Shown here one piece after another: positions 17,808-26,631 of a DNA stretch of 64,000 bases. The stretch is from the NCBI RefSeq assembly GCF_900107455.1, contig NZ_FNQB01000002.1, positions 1,364,001 to 1,428,000 of the forward strand. Reading direction: 5' to 3'. The stretch's first letter is position 1; every line of letters begins with the position of its first letter. This DNA is from Asanoa ishikariensis (GTDB taxonomy: Bacteria; Actinomycetota; Actinomycetes; Mycobacteriales; Micromonosporaceae). The notes below the pieces were generated by a model. It was given only the letters and a program-made list of their open reading frames with translations, was not told the DNA's origin and ran no database searches. Both the position numbers and the translations under genes were made by a program.

Positions 17808-19421
17808 ATGCGCCGTGTTATACCGCTTCTAGCCATTGCCACGCTGCTGGTCGCCGCCGGTGGCTGCGGCAACGACAGCAAGTCCGGCGATGCCGGTGAT
17901 GCCCGGTCCAAGACCCTTGTCTACGGGGTCAATCTCAAGTCCCAGGGTCCGTGGGACCCCCACGTGGGTGCCGTCGGCCTCGACCGTGTGGTGAACCGGG
18001 CCGCCTACGACACCCTCGTCGCGTACGCCGGCACGGACTACGCCAAGGTCGTCCCCGACCTGGCCAAGGAGTGGACCGTCGCGCCCGACGCGAAGACGTT
18101 CACCTTCACCCTCGACCCCGCGGCCACGTTCGCCACGGGCCGCACCGTCACCGCCGAGGACGTGCGGTGGAGCTTCACCCGGTTGAAGAATCTCGCCGGG
18201 CCGCCGTCCTATCTGGCCGGCCCCATCGAGTCGGTCACCGCGCCGGACCCGGCCACCGTGGTCGTCACGCTGAAGAGCCCTGATGTCTCGTTCCTGCGGC
18301 AGTTCGTCGACGGAAATTTCTCGGTGCTCGACAAGGAGACCGCTACCGCGAACGGCGCCACCGACGCTGCCGACGCGGCGAAAACCGACACCGCGACCAA
18401 CTGGCTTTCGGCCAACAGCGCCGGGTCGGGGCCGTACAAGATCGAATCCTGGAGTGCCGGCTCCCGGTTGGTGATGGTGAAGAATCCGAAGGCCTGGCGT
18501 CCGACGGCGTTCTTCGAAAAGATCATCCTGCAGGACGTGCCGACGCCGGACGCGCAGCTCGCGGCCTTGAAGCGCGGCGAGATCGACCTGACCCAGGCAC
18601 TCGGGAAGAGCCTGCTGGAGCCGCTCGAGTCGGAGAGCCGGCTGCAGGTCGCCGGATCGCCCGGCCTCACCTGGTTCCTGCTCGGCATGACCCGCGCGCC
18701 GAAGACCGACCCCAACCTGGCCAAGCAGCAGGTCCAGGAGGCGATCCACCACGCGCTCGACTACGAGGGCATCGGCCAGCTCGCCGCCGGCGTGCAGCAG
18801 TGGTACGGGATGATCCCGCCGTTCATTCCCGGCGGGGTGGCCGAGCAGGAAGCGCCGAAGCAGGACGTCGACAAGGCCAAGCAGCTGCTCGCCGCCGCCG
18901 GACTCAGCGGCGGCTTCGACACCGAACTGTGCACCACGACCTCGACCGATCACCAGCCGTCCGCACTCGACCTCGCCCAGAAGGTGCAGGCCGACCTGAA
19001 GAACGTGGGCATCCGGGTCAAGATCGATGGCCAGGAGAACTCAGCGTTCCTGACCAAGTACCGGGCCGCCGAGTGCAAGATGGTGCTCACCATCGACGGG
19101 CCGGCCTTCCCGGATCCCTCGCACATCGTGCCCTACCTGCCTGACGGCGCCCGGGCGCTGCGGATGGGCTGGTCGAGCGAGAACCCTGGCTGGGACGGCG
19201 CCGGCTATTCGGCGGCGGCCAAGGAGGCACTGACCCAGACCGACGAGACGCGACGGGTCCAGCTCTGGCACGACATCGCGGCGGGGATGAACACCGACGG
19301 GCCGTGGGTCGGCCTCGCCTCGGTGCCCTACAGCTTCGCCGCCGACGCCCGGATCAAGGGCCTCGACCAGGCCACCAACCAGGTCACGTTGCTGGACATC
19401 GCGGCGCTGCGCCGTGACTGA
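17808..19421 (+). CDS. ABC transporter substrate-binding lipoprotein, family 5 (peptide/nickel type)
   Basis: A 537-residue extracytoplasmic solute receptor. Residues 1-25 are a lipoprotein signal ending in VAAGGC, giving a lipidated Cys at about residue 20. The mature part begins LVYGVNLKSQGPWDPHV and has the SBP_bac_5 features KEWTVAPDAKTFTFTLDP and GSGPYKIESW. The ligand could be a di- or oligopeptide or another small molecule; the adjoining hydroxyacid dehydrogenase hints at a non-peptide. The ATG at 17808 follows GGGGGCAG and gives a clean signal. The next gene overlaps it by eight bases. Confidence 0.92.
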   Translation: MRRVIPLLAIATLLVAAGGCGNDSKSGDAGDARSKTLVYGVNLKSQGPWDPHVGAVGLDRVVNRAAYDTLVAYAGTDYAKVVPDLAKEWTVAPDAKTFTFTLDPAATFATGRTVTAEDVRWSFTRLKNLAGPPSYLAGPIESVTAPDPATVVVTLKSPDVSFLRQFVDGNFSVLDKETATANGATDAADAAKTDTATNWLSANSAGSGPYKIESWSAGSRLVMVKNPKAWRPTAFFEKIILQDVPTPDAQLAALKRGEIDLTQALGKSLLEPLESESRLQVAGSPGLTWFLLGMTRAPKTDPNLAKQQVQEAIHHALDYEGIGQLAAGVQQWYGMIPPFIPGGVAEQEAPKQDVDKAKQLLAAAGLSGGFDTELCTTTSTDHQPSALDLAQKVQADLKNVGIRVKIDGQENSAFLTKYRAAECKMVLTIDGPAFPDPSHIVPYLPDGARALRMGWSSENPGWDGAGYSAAAKEALTQTDETRRVQLWHDIAAGMNTDGPWVGLASVPYSFAADARIKGLDQATNQVTLLDIAALRRD

Positions 19422-20517
19422 CCAGGTGGTCACCCCGGCGCCGCCGGACGGGGCGGCCGCCGACACCCGGCGCCCGCTTCGTCGCGGGCGCCGGGGTGGC
19501 CGCCGCCGGTCGATCACCCGCAGGCTGGTCACGCTGCCGTTCCTCCTGCTCGGCATGACCTTGCTGATGTTCCTGATCAGCAGGTTCCTGCCCGCCGACC
19601 CCGCCGTCGCGTTCCTCGGCAACAACGGGGCCGACAACCAGCAGGCCGTCGACGCGTTCAACGCCAAGTACGGCCTCGACCGCCCGCTGTGGGAGCAGTA
19701 CTGGATCTACCTGGATCGGCTCCTGCACGGCGACCTCGGCACCTCGATCTCCACCAGCCGCCCGGTTGCGGACGAACTCGCCGCCGCCTTCCCGGCGACG
19801 CTGGAGCTCGCCGTGGCCGCCCTGCTGGTCTCGCTGCTCATCGGCATCCCGCTCGGCATCCTGGCCGCGGCCCGCCGCTCCTCGCTGTTGGACCGGCTCA
19901 CCGGTGGGTTCACCCTGCTCGGGGTGTCGATGCCGCCGTTCGTGTTGGCCCTGCTCGCGCTCCAGGTGCTCTACCTGCGGCTCGGCTGGGTGGCCGGGCC
20001 GGGCCGGCTGGACCCCTTCCTCGACCCGCCACCAACGGTCACCGGCGTCATGACGGTCGACGCCCTGTTGGCCGGGCAGCCGGCCGTCGCGCTCGACGTG
20101 CTGCACCACCTGGTGCTGCCGGCAGTGGTGCTGGGGATCATCCACGGCGCCTTCTTCGCGCGGGTGGTGCGCTCCACGATGGTCGACGCCCTGCGCGGCG
20201 ACTTCGTGCGGACCGCCCGGGGCAAGGGCCTCCCCGGGCGGCTGATCGTCGGCCGGCACGCGTTCCGTTTCGCGCTCATCCCGACGCTGAGCCTGGTCGG
20301 CCTCACCTTCGGCGAGCTCTTCGCGGGCGCCATCACGGTGGAGACCATCACCGGCTGGCCCGGCGTCGGGCGCTACATGTACAACGCCGCGACCAAGCTG
20401 GACTTTCCGGCCGTGATGGCCGGCACGTTGCTGATCGGCGTCGCGTACGTGCTGGTGAACCTCGTCGTCGACCTGCTGTACGGGGTCGCGGACCCGCGGG
20501 TGGAGGAGGCGTCATGA
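19414..20517 (+). CDS. ABC transporter permease, DppB type
   Basis: A 367-residue inner-membrane protein with six predicted helices, after a basic, disordered N terminus of about 35 residues. The first helix and LPADPAVAFLG loop, and the EAA-type loop VDALRGDFVRTARGKGLPGR, are those of DppB/OppB permeases. It starts at a GTG inside the binding-protein gene. It would form the membrane channel with the next gene product. Confidence 0.93.
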   Translation: MTDQVVTPAPPDGAAADTRRPLRRGRRGGRRRSITRRLVTLPFLLLGMTLLMFLISRFLPADPAVAFLGNNGADNQQAVDAFNAKYGLDRPLWEQYWIYLDRLLHGDLGTSISTSRPVADELAAAFPATLELAVAALLVSLLIGIPLGILAAARRSSLLDRLTGGFTLLGVSMPPFVLALLALQVLYLRLGWVAGPGRLDPFLDPPPTVTGVMTVDALLAGQPAVALDVLHHLVLPAVVLGIIHGAFFARVVRSTMVDALRGDFVRTARGKGLPGRLIVGRHAFRFALIPTLSLVGLTFGELFAGAITVETITGWPGVGRYMYNAATKLDFPAVMAGTLLIGVAYVLVNLVVDLLYGVADPRVEEAS

Positions 20518-21350
20518 CGCGCACGGTCGAATCGGCACCGGGGCTGCGGCTGCTGCGCCCGGTCTCGCCCGGCCAGTGGGTGGGCTTGTCGATCATCGCG
20601 GTCTGGATCCTGCTCGCGATCCTCGCACCGCTGGTCAGCGCCGACCCGCTGGCGCAGGAGACCGCCGAGCGCCTGTCGGCGCCGAGCCTCGCCCATCCGT
20701 TCGGCACCGACCAGCTAGGCCGCGACGTGCTGAGCAGGGTGCTGCACGGCGGGCGGGCCACGCTGCCCATCGGTGTCACGATCGTTCTGTTGGCCACCCT
20801 GGTCGGCGTGCCCCTGGGCGCGCTGGCGGGTTTCGTCCGTGGCTGGCTCGACGAGGCCGTGATGCGGTTGGCCGACCTGTTGTTCGCGCTGCCGGCCCTG
20901 GTGCTCGCGCTGGCCATCGCGGCGGCCCTCGGGCCGAGCGTCAGCAGTGCGGTCATAGCGATCGCGGCCGTCATGTGGCCCCGCTACGCCCGGTTGGCCC
21001 GTGGCCAGGTGCTCACCCTTCGCCAGCGCGAGTTCGTGCTCGCCGATCGCGCGACCGGTGCGTCACCCGCGCAGGTGCTGTGGCAGACCGTGCTGCCGAA
21101 CGCGGCACCCGTGGTCACCCTGGTCGCCGTGCTCGACCTGGGCACCGCGACGTTGGCGGGCGCCACGTTGAGCTTCCTCGGCCTGGGCGTCCAGCCGCCG
21201 ACACCGGAGTGGGGCGCGATGGTCTCCACCGCCGTGCAGACGCCGGAGGCCTGGTGGGCGAGCCTGTTCCCCGGCTTCGCCCTGGTCTCCTTCGTGGTGG
21301 CGGTCAACCTCTACGGCCAGGTGTTCGACCGGAAAGGGCTGGGCCGATGA
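20514..21350 (+). CDS. ABC transporter permease, DppC type
   Basis: A 278-residue permease with about six helices. HPFGTDQLGRDVLSRVLHGG and the EAA loop LTLRQREFVLADRATGASP are diagnostic of DppC/OppC. The ATG overlaps the upstream stop by four bases (ATGA) and its own stop overlaps the next gene in the same way, so it is translated in step with its partners. A much longer open frame begins within the upstream permease gene but is only its shadow. Confidence 0.93.
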   Translation: MTRTVESAPGLRLLRPVSPGQWVGLSIIAVWILLAILAPLVSADPLAQETAERLSAPSLAHPFGTDQLGRDVLSRVLHGGRATLPIGVTIVLLATLVGVPLGALAGFVRGWLDEAVMRLADLLFALPALVLALAIAAALGPSVSSAVIAIAAVMWPRYARLARGQVLTLRQREFVLADRATGASPAQVLWQTVLPNAAPVVTLVAVLDLGTATLAGATLSFLGLGVQPPTPEWGAMVSTAVQTPEAWWASLFPGFALVSFVVAVNLYGQVFDRKGLGR

Positions 21351-22351
21351 CAACCGAGCCGTTGCTGCGGATCAGCGAGTTGACCGTGGACTTCCCCGGC
21401 GGGGTGCGCGCCGCCCGCGGTGTCAGTCTCGACGTCCACGCGGGCGAGACGCTCGCCGTGGTCGGCGAGAGCGGTTCCGGCAAGAGCGTCACCGCCCTGT
21501 CGGTGCTCCGGCTGCTGCCCGAGGAGGCCCGGGTGACCGCGGGGGTGATCGAGTTCGACGGCGTCGATCTGCTCAGCTGTCCGCCCCGGCGGCTCAACGA
21601 GTTGCGCGGCGGAGCGATCGGGATGGTCTACCAGGACCCGCTGACCGCGTTGAACCCGGTGCTCCCGATCGGCCGGCAGATCGAGGAGGCGATCCAGCGC
21701 CATCTCGGGCTGCGCCGGCGGGCGGCCACCCGACGCGCCGCGGAGCTGTTGGACCTGGTCGGCATTCCGCAGGCGGCGCGCCGCCTGCGGGACTATCCGC
21801 ACCAGTTCAGCGGGGGGATGCGCCAGCGGGTGGTGATCGCCATGTCGATCAGCTGCGACCCGCGCCTGATCATCGCGGACGAGCCCACGACCGCGCTCGA
21901 CGTCACCATGCAGGCGCAGATCCTGCACCTGCTCCGCCGGCTCCGCGACGACCTCGGCACCAGCCTGATGGTGATCAGCCACGACGTGGGCGTCGTGGCC
22001 GGGCTGGCCGACCGGGTCGCCATCATGTACGCGGGCCGGGTCGTCGAGAGTGGCTCGGCAGCGGACGTGATCGGTGCGCCGAACCACCCGTACGGTCGTG
22101 GATTGCTCGCCTCCGTGCCCCGCCTGGACGCGCGGGCCCGCACCCGGTTCGCCGCGATACCGGGCACTCCACCCGATCCGACCGCGCTGCCGGACGGTTG
22201 CGCCTTCGCGCCGCGCTGCCGGCACGTAGTCGACCGGTGCCGGGATGCGGATCCACCGCTGCTCGACGCCCACGGCGGCCGGCTCGTCGCCTGCTGGCGC
22301 CATGCCGAACTGGCCGAAGTGACACCGGAGCCCGCGGGAGGTGCCCGATGA
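21347..22351 (+). CDS. ABC transporter ATP-binding protein, DppD type
   Basis: A 334-residue ATPase with Walker [10 protein letters not shown]-loop [10 protein letters not shown], signature SGGMRQR, Walker [13 protein letters not shown] and H-loop ISHDVG. The C-terminal oligopeptide-transporter extension has the four-Cys motif [16 protein letters not shown], which in relatives can bind an iron-sulfur cluster. It pairs with the following ATPase as a heterodimer to drive the importer. ATGA overlaps link both ends to its neighbours. Confidence 0.95.
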   Translation: MTTEPLLRISELTVDFPGGVRAARGVSLDVHAGETLAVVGESGSGKSVTALSVLRLLPEEARVTAGVIEFDGVDLLSCPPRRLNELRGGAIGMVYQDPLTALNPVLPIGRQIEEAIQRHLGLRRRAATRRAAELLDLVGIPQAARRLRDYPHQFSGGMRQRVVIAMSISCDPRLIIADEPTTALDVTMQAQILHLLRRLRDDLGTSLMVISHDVGVVAGLADRVAIMYAGRVVESGSAADVIGAPNHPYGRGLLASVPRLDARARTRFAAIPGTPPDPTALPDGCAFAPRCRHVVDRCRDADPPLLDAHGGRLVACWRHAELAEVTPEPAGGAR

Positions 22352-23334
22352 CCACCGAGGACCCGTTGCTGTACGTCCGCGGGGCGGCCGTCTCCTACCG
22401 GACCCGGGCCGGCACGGTGACCGCCGTCGACGGGGTCGACCTCACCGTGCGGCGCGGCGAGATCGTCGCTCTGGTCGGCGAGAGCGGGTGCGGGAAGAGC
22501 TCACTCGGCCGGGCCGTCCTCCGGCTGGAGCCGTTGGTCGGTGGCGAGGTGCGGTTCGGCGGCGTCGACCTCGGCACGTTGTCCGGCGCCCCGCTGCGGC
22601 AGGTCCGGCGCCGGTTGCAGATGGTGTTCCAGGACCCGCAGTCCTCGCTGGACCCGCGGCGCACCGTCGGAGCGATCGTCGAGCGGCCGCTGCGGGTGCA
22701 CCGCGTCGGCACACCGGCGCAGCGGCGCGAGAAGGTGGCGATGACGCTGGACCTCGTCGGGCTCGGCACCCGTTATCTCGACCGCTATCCCGCCGCGCTC
22801 AGCGGCGGGCAGCGCCAGCGGGTCGGCATCGCCCGGGCCCTGGTCCTCGACCCCGACCTGCTGGTCTGCGACGAGCCGGTGAGCGCCCTGGACGTCTCGA
22901 TCCAGGCACAGATCCTCGAGCTCCTGCTCGACCTGCGCGAGCGGCTCGGCCTCGCTCTGCTGTTCATCGCGCACGACCTGGCGGTGGTGCGACACCTCGC
23001 CGACCAGGTCGCGGTGATGTACCTCGGCCGGATCGTGGAGCGGGGCTCGGTGGACGAGATGTTCGCGCGGCCGAGGCATCCGTACACCCAGGCGCTGCTG
23101 TCCGCCGCCCCGGTGCCCGACGTCGCGGTGGAGCGGGCGCGCACCCTGCCGCTGGCGACCGGTGACCTGCCGGACCCGCTGTCCCCGCCCTCAGGCTGCG
23201 CGTTCCGCACGCGCTGCCCGCACGCCCGGCCGGTGTGCGCCGAGGTCAGCCCGGCGTTGGTCAACGATGTCGCCTGCCACCGGCAGGACGAGCTGCCGCC
23301 GTTCGTCAGCCATGCCAGCCACACTGGAGGATGA
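22348..23334 (+). CDS. ABC transporter ATP-binding protein, DppF type
   Basis: A 328-residue second ATPase of the importer: Walker [10 protein letters not shown]-loop [11 protein letters not shown], signature SGGQRQR, Walker [15 protein letters not shown], and the C-terminal Cys motif [16 protein letters not shown]. The F-type sequence ([13 protein letters not shown]) marks it as DppF/OppF. Its start is an ATG overlapping the previous stop. It ends two bases before the hydroxyacid dehydrogenase start. Confidence 0.95.
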   Translation: MTTEDPLLYVRGAAVSYRTRAGTVTAVDGVDLTVRRGEIVALVGESGCGKSSLGRAVLRLEPLVGGEVRFGGVDLGTLSGAPLRQVRRRLQMVFQDPQSSLDPRRTVGAIVERPLRVHRVGTPAQRREKVAMTLDLVGLGTRYLDRYPAALSGGQRQRVGIARALVLDPDLLVCDEPVSALDVSIQAQILELLLDLRERLGLALLFIAHDLAVVRHLADQVAVMYLGRIVERGSVDEMFARPRHPYTQALLSAAPVPDVAVERARTLPLATGDLPDPLSPPSGCAFRTRCPHARPVCAEVSPALVNDVACHRQDELPPFVSHASHTGG

Positions 23335-23335
23335 A

Positions 23336-24268
23336 ATGGTCGAGCCGCCCGTGGTCACCGTCTTCGATCCCTTGCCGCACTTCACCTACCGCGAGGAGCG
23401 GGCGATCCTGGAGGCGGGCGGGGCCCGGCTGGTCGTCCCGGCCGACGAATCCGAGGCGAGGGCCGCGATCGCCGACGCCGATGTCGTCGTGGTGACCGGC
23501 CGGCGGCGGTTCACCGCGGTCGACGTCGCCGCCCTCACCCGGTGCGTCGGCGTGCAGACCTCGAGCGTCGGTGCCGACTACGTCGATCCGAGCCTGCACG
23601 ATCGCGGCATCCCGCTGCGGACGGCGGCCGGCTACTGCACCGAGGAGGTCAGCGACCACGCGATCGCGTTGCTGCTCGCGGCCTGGCGGCGGATCCCGAT
23701 GCTCGACCGTGCCGGGTGGACCGGAAGCGCTGCGCTCACCGCGCCGCTGCGGCGCCTCCGCGGACGTACGGTCGGCGTCGTCGGCCTGGGGCGGATCGGC
23801 CGTGCGGTCGTCGCGAAGGCGCGCGGGCTCGGCCTCGATCCGCTCGGGCACGACCCGTTCCTGACCGCCGCCGAGGTCGCGCCCACGCCGCTGCTCGAGC
23901 TCGACGCGCTGATCGCCGCGGCGGACGCCGTGGTGTTGTGCGCGCCGGCGACGTCCGCGTCCCAGCACCTGCTCGATGCCCGCCGGCTCGCGTTGGCGCG
24001 GCCTGGCCTGGTCCTGGTCAACGTGGCCCGCGGCGCGCTCGTCGACGAGGCGGCGCTGGTGGCCGCGCTGGACAGCGGTCAGGTCGCCGTGGCCGCGCTC
24101 GACGTGCGGGCGACCGAGCCGCCGCCGGACGACGACCCGCTTGCCGGGCGGCCCGACACGATCCTCACGCCGCACGCGGCGGCGAGCTCCGTCGAGGCGG
24201 TCTCGGAGCTGCACGAGTGGACGGCGCGCGGCGCGCTCGACCTGCTGCGCGCGGCGGGACGGGGGTAG
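23336..24268 (+). CDS. D-2-hydroxyacid dehydrogenase family protein
   Basis: A 310-residue NAD-dependent dehydrogenase. The nucleotide-binding turn is GVVGLGRIGRAVV; the catalytic residues fall in NVARGALVDEAALV (Arg), the ALDVRATEPPP strand (Glu) and TPHAAASS (His). It would reduce a 2-keto acid or oxidise a D-2-hydroxyacid. GGAGG sits six bases before the ATG, within the end of the ATPase gene, so it belongs to the ABC operon and may act on the imported compound or a breakdown product. Confidence 0.9.
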   Translation: MVEPPVVTVFDPLPHFTYREERAILEAGGARLVVPADESEARAAIADADVVVVTGRRRFTAVDVAALTRCVGVQTSSVGADYVDPSLHDRGIPLRTAAGYCTEEVSDHAIALLLAAWRRIPMLDRAGWTGSAALTAPLRRLRGRTVGVVGLGRIGRAVVAKARGLGLDPLGHDPFLTAAEVAPTPLLELDALIAAADAVVLCAPATSASQHLLDARRLALARPGLVLVNVARGALVDEAALVAALDSGQVAVAALDVRATEPPPDDDPLAGRPDTILTPHAAASSVEAVSELHEWTARGALDLLRAAGRG

Positions 24269-24320
24269 CCGCGAGTGAATCTCACGTGTGTCGCAACGCG
24301 GGCGGCTGGCGCGGCCCACT

Positions 24321-24326
24321 GATACT
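24321..24326 (+). promoter_or_regulatory. Possible -10 element for a leaderless transcript
   Basis: GATACT lies six bases before the ATG at 24333, and no ribosome site precedes that ATG. This spacing fits transcription starting at or next to the A of the start codon, as in many actinobacterial leaderless mRNAs. No good -35 is visible. Confidence 0.4.
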
Positions 24327-24332
24327 GGCTCC

Positions 24333-25166
24333 ATGATGGGCAAGTCGCACGCGCTCTCGGGCGCGGTTGGTTGGTTGGGCGGGTGTGCCGGGCTGGTCGC
24401 GGCCGGGCATCCGGTGGCGCCACTGTCGATCGTGGCCGGTGCCGCCGTCGCGTCCGGCTTCGCGCTGTTGCCCGACATCGACCACCCGAGCTCGACGGTC
24501 TCCCGCACCCTCGGCCCGATCACCCGGCTGATCTCCCAGGGTGTCTCCGCCGGCGCGGCGGCGTTCGGCAAGGCCACCTGTGACCACTGTGAACGCCGGC
24601 CCGGCCAGGGTGGACACCGGTTGGTCACGCACACCGTGCCCTTCGCGATCCTGGTCTTCCTGCTCACGGCGCTGGCCGGCCGGTACGGGGGCGTGACCGC
24701 CAGCATCGTGATCGTCGGCTTCGCGGTCTGGCTGGCGACCCACTCCGCGCTGCGGTCGCACACCCGCGCCGAGATCGTCGACGCGCTGATCCCGGGTCAG
24801 GTGCGTGGCAAGCGGGCCCGGAAGTTCACGGCGGCGCTCGGCTCGATCATCGCGGCCACCGCGATCGCGTTCGCGGTGCACCACTTCGCCGAGCCGGGTG
24901 CGAGCTGGTGGTGGGTGGGCATCGCGGCCGGTTGGGGCACGCTGGCCCACACACTGGGGGACTCGATCACCCACTGGGGCAGCCCGCTGTTCTGGCCGGC
25001 CAGGATCCGCGGCTGCACCTGGCGCACGGTGGGCACGCCGAAGTGGATGCGGTTCCGGGCCGGCGGCCCGGTGGAGCGGTGGCTGATGGTCCCGGGCATG
25101 GCGCTGATCGGCCTGGGCGCGGCCTATCTGCTGCTGGCGCCGGTGGCCCGGGGCTATTTCGGGTAG
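24333..25166 (+). CDS. DUF457/YdjM-like metal-dependent membrane hydrolase
   Basis: A 277-residue integral membrane protein, with about five helices. MGKSHALSGAVGW at the N terminus, ALLPDIDHPSSTVSR around residue 50, and THTVPFAIL and HTLGDSITHWGSP further on carry the His/Asp residues expected of the LexA-binding, inner membrane-associated hydrolase (YdjM) family. The reaction is unknown. Start is one of two adjacent ATGs. It overlaps the convergent SMP-30 gene by 13 bases. Confidence 0.83.
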   Translation: MMGKSHALSGAVGWLGGCAGLVAAGHPVAPLSIVAGAAVASGFALLPDIDHPSSTVSRTLGPITRLISQGVSAGAAAFGKATCDHCERRPGQGGHRLVTHTVPFAILVFLLTALAGRYGGVTASIVIVGFAVWLATHSALRSHTRAEIVDALIPGQVRGKRARKFTAALGSIIAATAIAFAVHHFAEPGASWWWVGIAAGWGTLAHTLGDSITHWGSPLFWPARIRGCTWRTVGTPKWMRFRAGGPVERWLMVPGMALIGLGAAYLLLAPVARGYFG

Positions 25167-26080
25167 CTCGCGCCGTTGAAGTTGACGCGCAGCGTGTAGA
25201 GCGACGTCGTGGCGGTGATGAACAGGTGGTTGAGCTTGGGGCCGCCGAACGTGAAGTTGCTGACGATCTCGGGCACCAACAGCTTGCCGAGCAGGTCGCC
25301 CTCGGGTGAGAAGCAGTGCAGGCCGTCGTGGGCGGCGGCCCAGACCCGACCCTTGGCGTCGACCCGCAGCCCGTCGAACGAGCCGTTGTCGCACGTGGCG
25401 AACACCTCGCCGGCCATCAGGTTGGTGCTGTCGGCGACGGTGAACTTCCGGATGTGCTTGAGCCGCGTGTCGGCGATGTAGAGGGTCTGCTCGTCGGGGC
25501 TGAACGCCAACCCGTTGGGGCGCTCGAAGTCTTCGGCGGCGACCCGCACCTCGCCCGACGGGTCGACCCGGTAGACGTGGCAGCCGTCGATCTCGGGCTC
25601 GGCCTGGTGCCCCTCGTAGTCGGTGGTGATGCCGTAGCTCGGGTCGGTGAACCAGACCGTGCCGTCGGCCCGCTCGACCACGTCGTTCGGGCTGTTGAAC
25701 CGCTTGCTGCGGTAACGCTCGGCGAGCACGGTGATGGTGCCGTCGGGCTCGGTGCGGGTCACCCGGCGGTTGCCCTGCTCGCAACTGATCAGCCGGCCGG
25801 CCCGGTCGACCGTGTTGCCGTTGATGTAGCTCGCCGGCTGCCGCAGCACACCGACCGCGCCGGTGGTCTCGTCCCAGCGCAGCACGCGGTCGTTGGGGAT
25901 GTCGCTGAAGACCAGGTAACGCCCGGCGGGGAAGTAGGCCGGACCCTCCAGCCAACGGCCGTCGCCGAACAGCCGCTCCAGGAACGCGTCGCCGTCGGTG
26001 CGGCCGAACCGCTCGTCGAGGGACTCGAAGCGAGCCGGGACCCGATCAACAACCCGCCGGACGTCGTGTGGCGTTAGCAT
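25154..26080 (-). CDS. SMP-30/gluconolactonase family protein
   Basis: A 308-residue six-bladed propeller lactonase. The metal ligands expected in the family are seen: Glu in LEGPAYFP, Asn in NSPNDVV, and Asn/Asp in RPNGLAFSPDEQTLYIADT. It would open a sugar lactone to its acid in the cytoplasm, since there is no signal peptide. It is divergent from an Lrp-type regulator with about 60 bases between, which suggests local control. Substrate is not known. Confidence 0.9.
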   Translation of the reverse strand: MLTPHDVRRVVDRVPARFESLDERFGRTDGDAFLERLFGDGRWLEGPAYFPAGRYLVFSDIPNDRVLRWDETTGAVGVLRQPASYINGNTVDRAGRLISCEQGNRRVTRTEPDGTITVLAERYRSKRFNSPNDVVERADGTVWFTDPSYGITTDYEGHQAEPEIDGCHVYRVDPSGEVRVAAEDFERPNGLAFSPDEQTLYIADTRLKHIRKFTVADSTNLMAGEVFATCDNGSFDGLRVDAKGRVWAAAHDGLHCFSPEGDLLGKLLVPEIVSNFTFGGPKLNHLFITATTSLYTLRVNFNGASYPK

Positions 26081-26140
26081 AAGCAGACCGTATCCTGTTC
26101 GGTGTTAGTTGTGAACGGCCGGATAGAAGTCGGACTCTGG

Positions 26141-26581
26141 ATGGATCAGGCGGATGCCATTCTGCTCGCCGAGTTGCAGCGCGACGCGGCGCAGCCCTAC
26201 ACCGCGCTGGCCGCTGCCGCCGGCTTGTCAACGGCGGCGACCCATGAGCGGGTACGCAAGCTGCGCGAACGCGGTGTCATCCGGCGCACCACGATCGAGG
26301 TCGACCCGGCGGCGGTCGGCAACCCGGTGCTCGCGTTCGTGCTGGTCCGCAGCGAGCGCTGGGTCGGCGACGAGGACACCCGGGCCGCCCTCGCGGCGAT
26401 CGAGGAGATCGAGGAAGCCCACGTGATCGCCGGCACCGCGTCGCTGCTGGTCAAGATCCGCACGGCGGGCACCACGGAGCTTCAGGACGTGCTCCGCCGG
26501 CTGCACGAGGTGGGCAGCACAGAGACAATCGTGGTGCTGGAGTCGTTCTTCGCACGCCCCGTCCGCATCACCCGCCCCTAG
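26141..26581 (+). CDS. Lrp/AsnC family transcriptional regulator
   Basis: A 146-residue regulator with an N-terminal winged helix-turn-helix (DQADAILLAELQRDA, then LSTAATHERVRKLRERGVI) and a C-terminal RAM ligand domain (VLVRSERWVG to the end). The ATG at 26141 gives the standard family length; a GTG at 26102 would add 13 residues with no family match. It faces the SMP-30 gene head to head and may regulate it and itself in response to an amino acid or related ligand. Confidence 0.9.
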   Translation: MDQADAILLAELQRDAAQPYTALAAAAGLSTAATHERVRKLRERGVIRRTTIEVDPAAVGNPVLAFVLVRSERWVGDEDTRAALAAIEEIEEAHVIAGTASLLVKIRTAGTTELQDVLRRLHEVGSTETIVVLESFFARPVRITRP

Positions 26582-26631
26582 CTGGCCGGAAGTGGGGGTG
26601 TGCGGGGGTCCCCGCCTGAAATGCTGAAATC

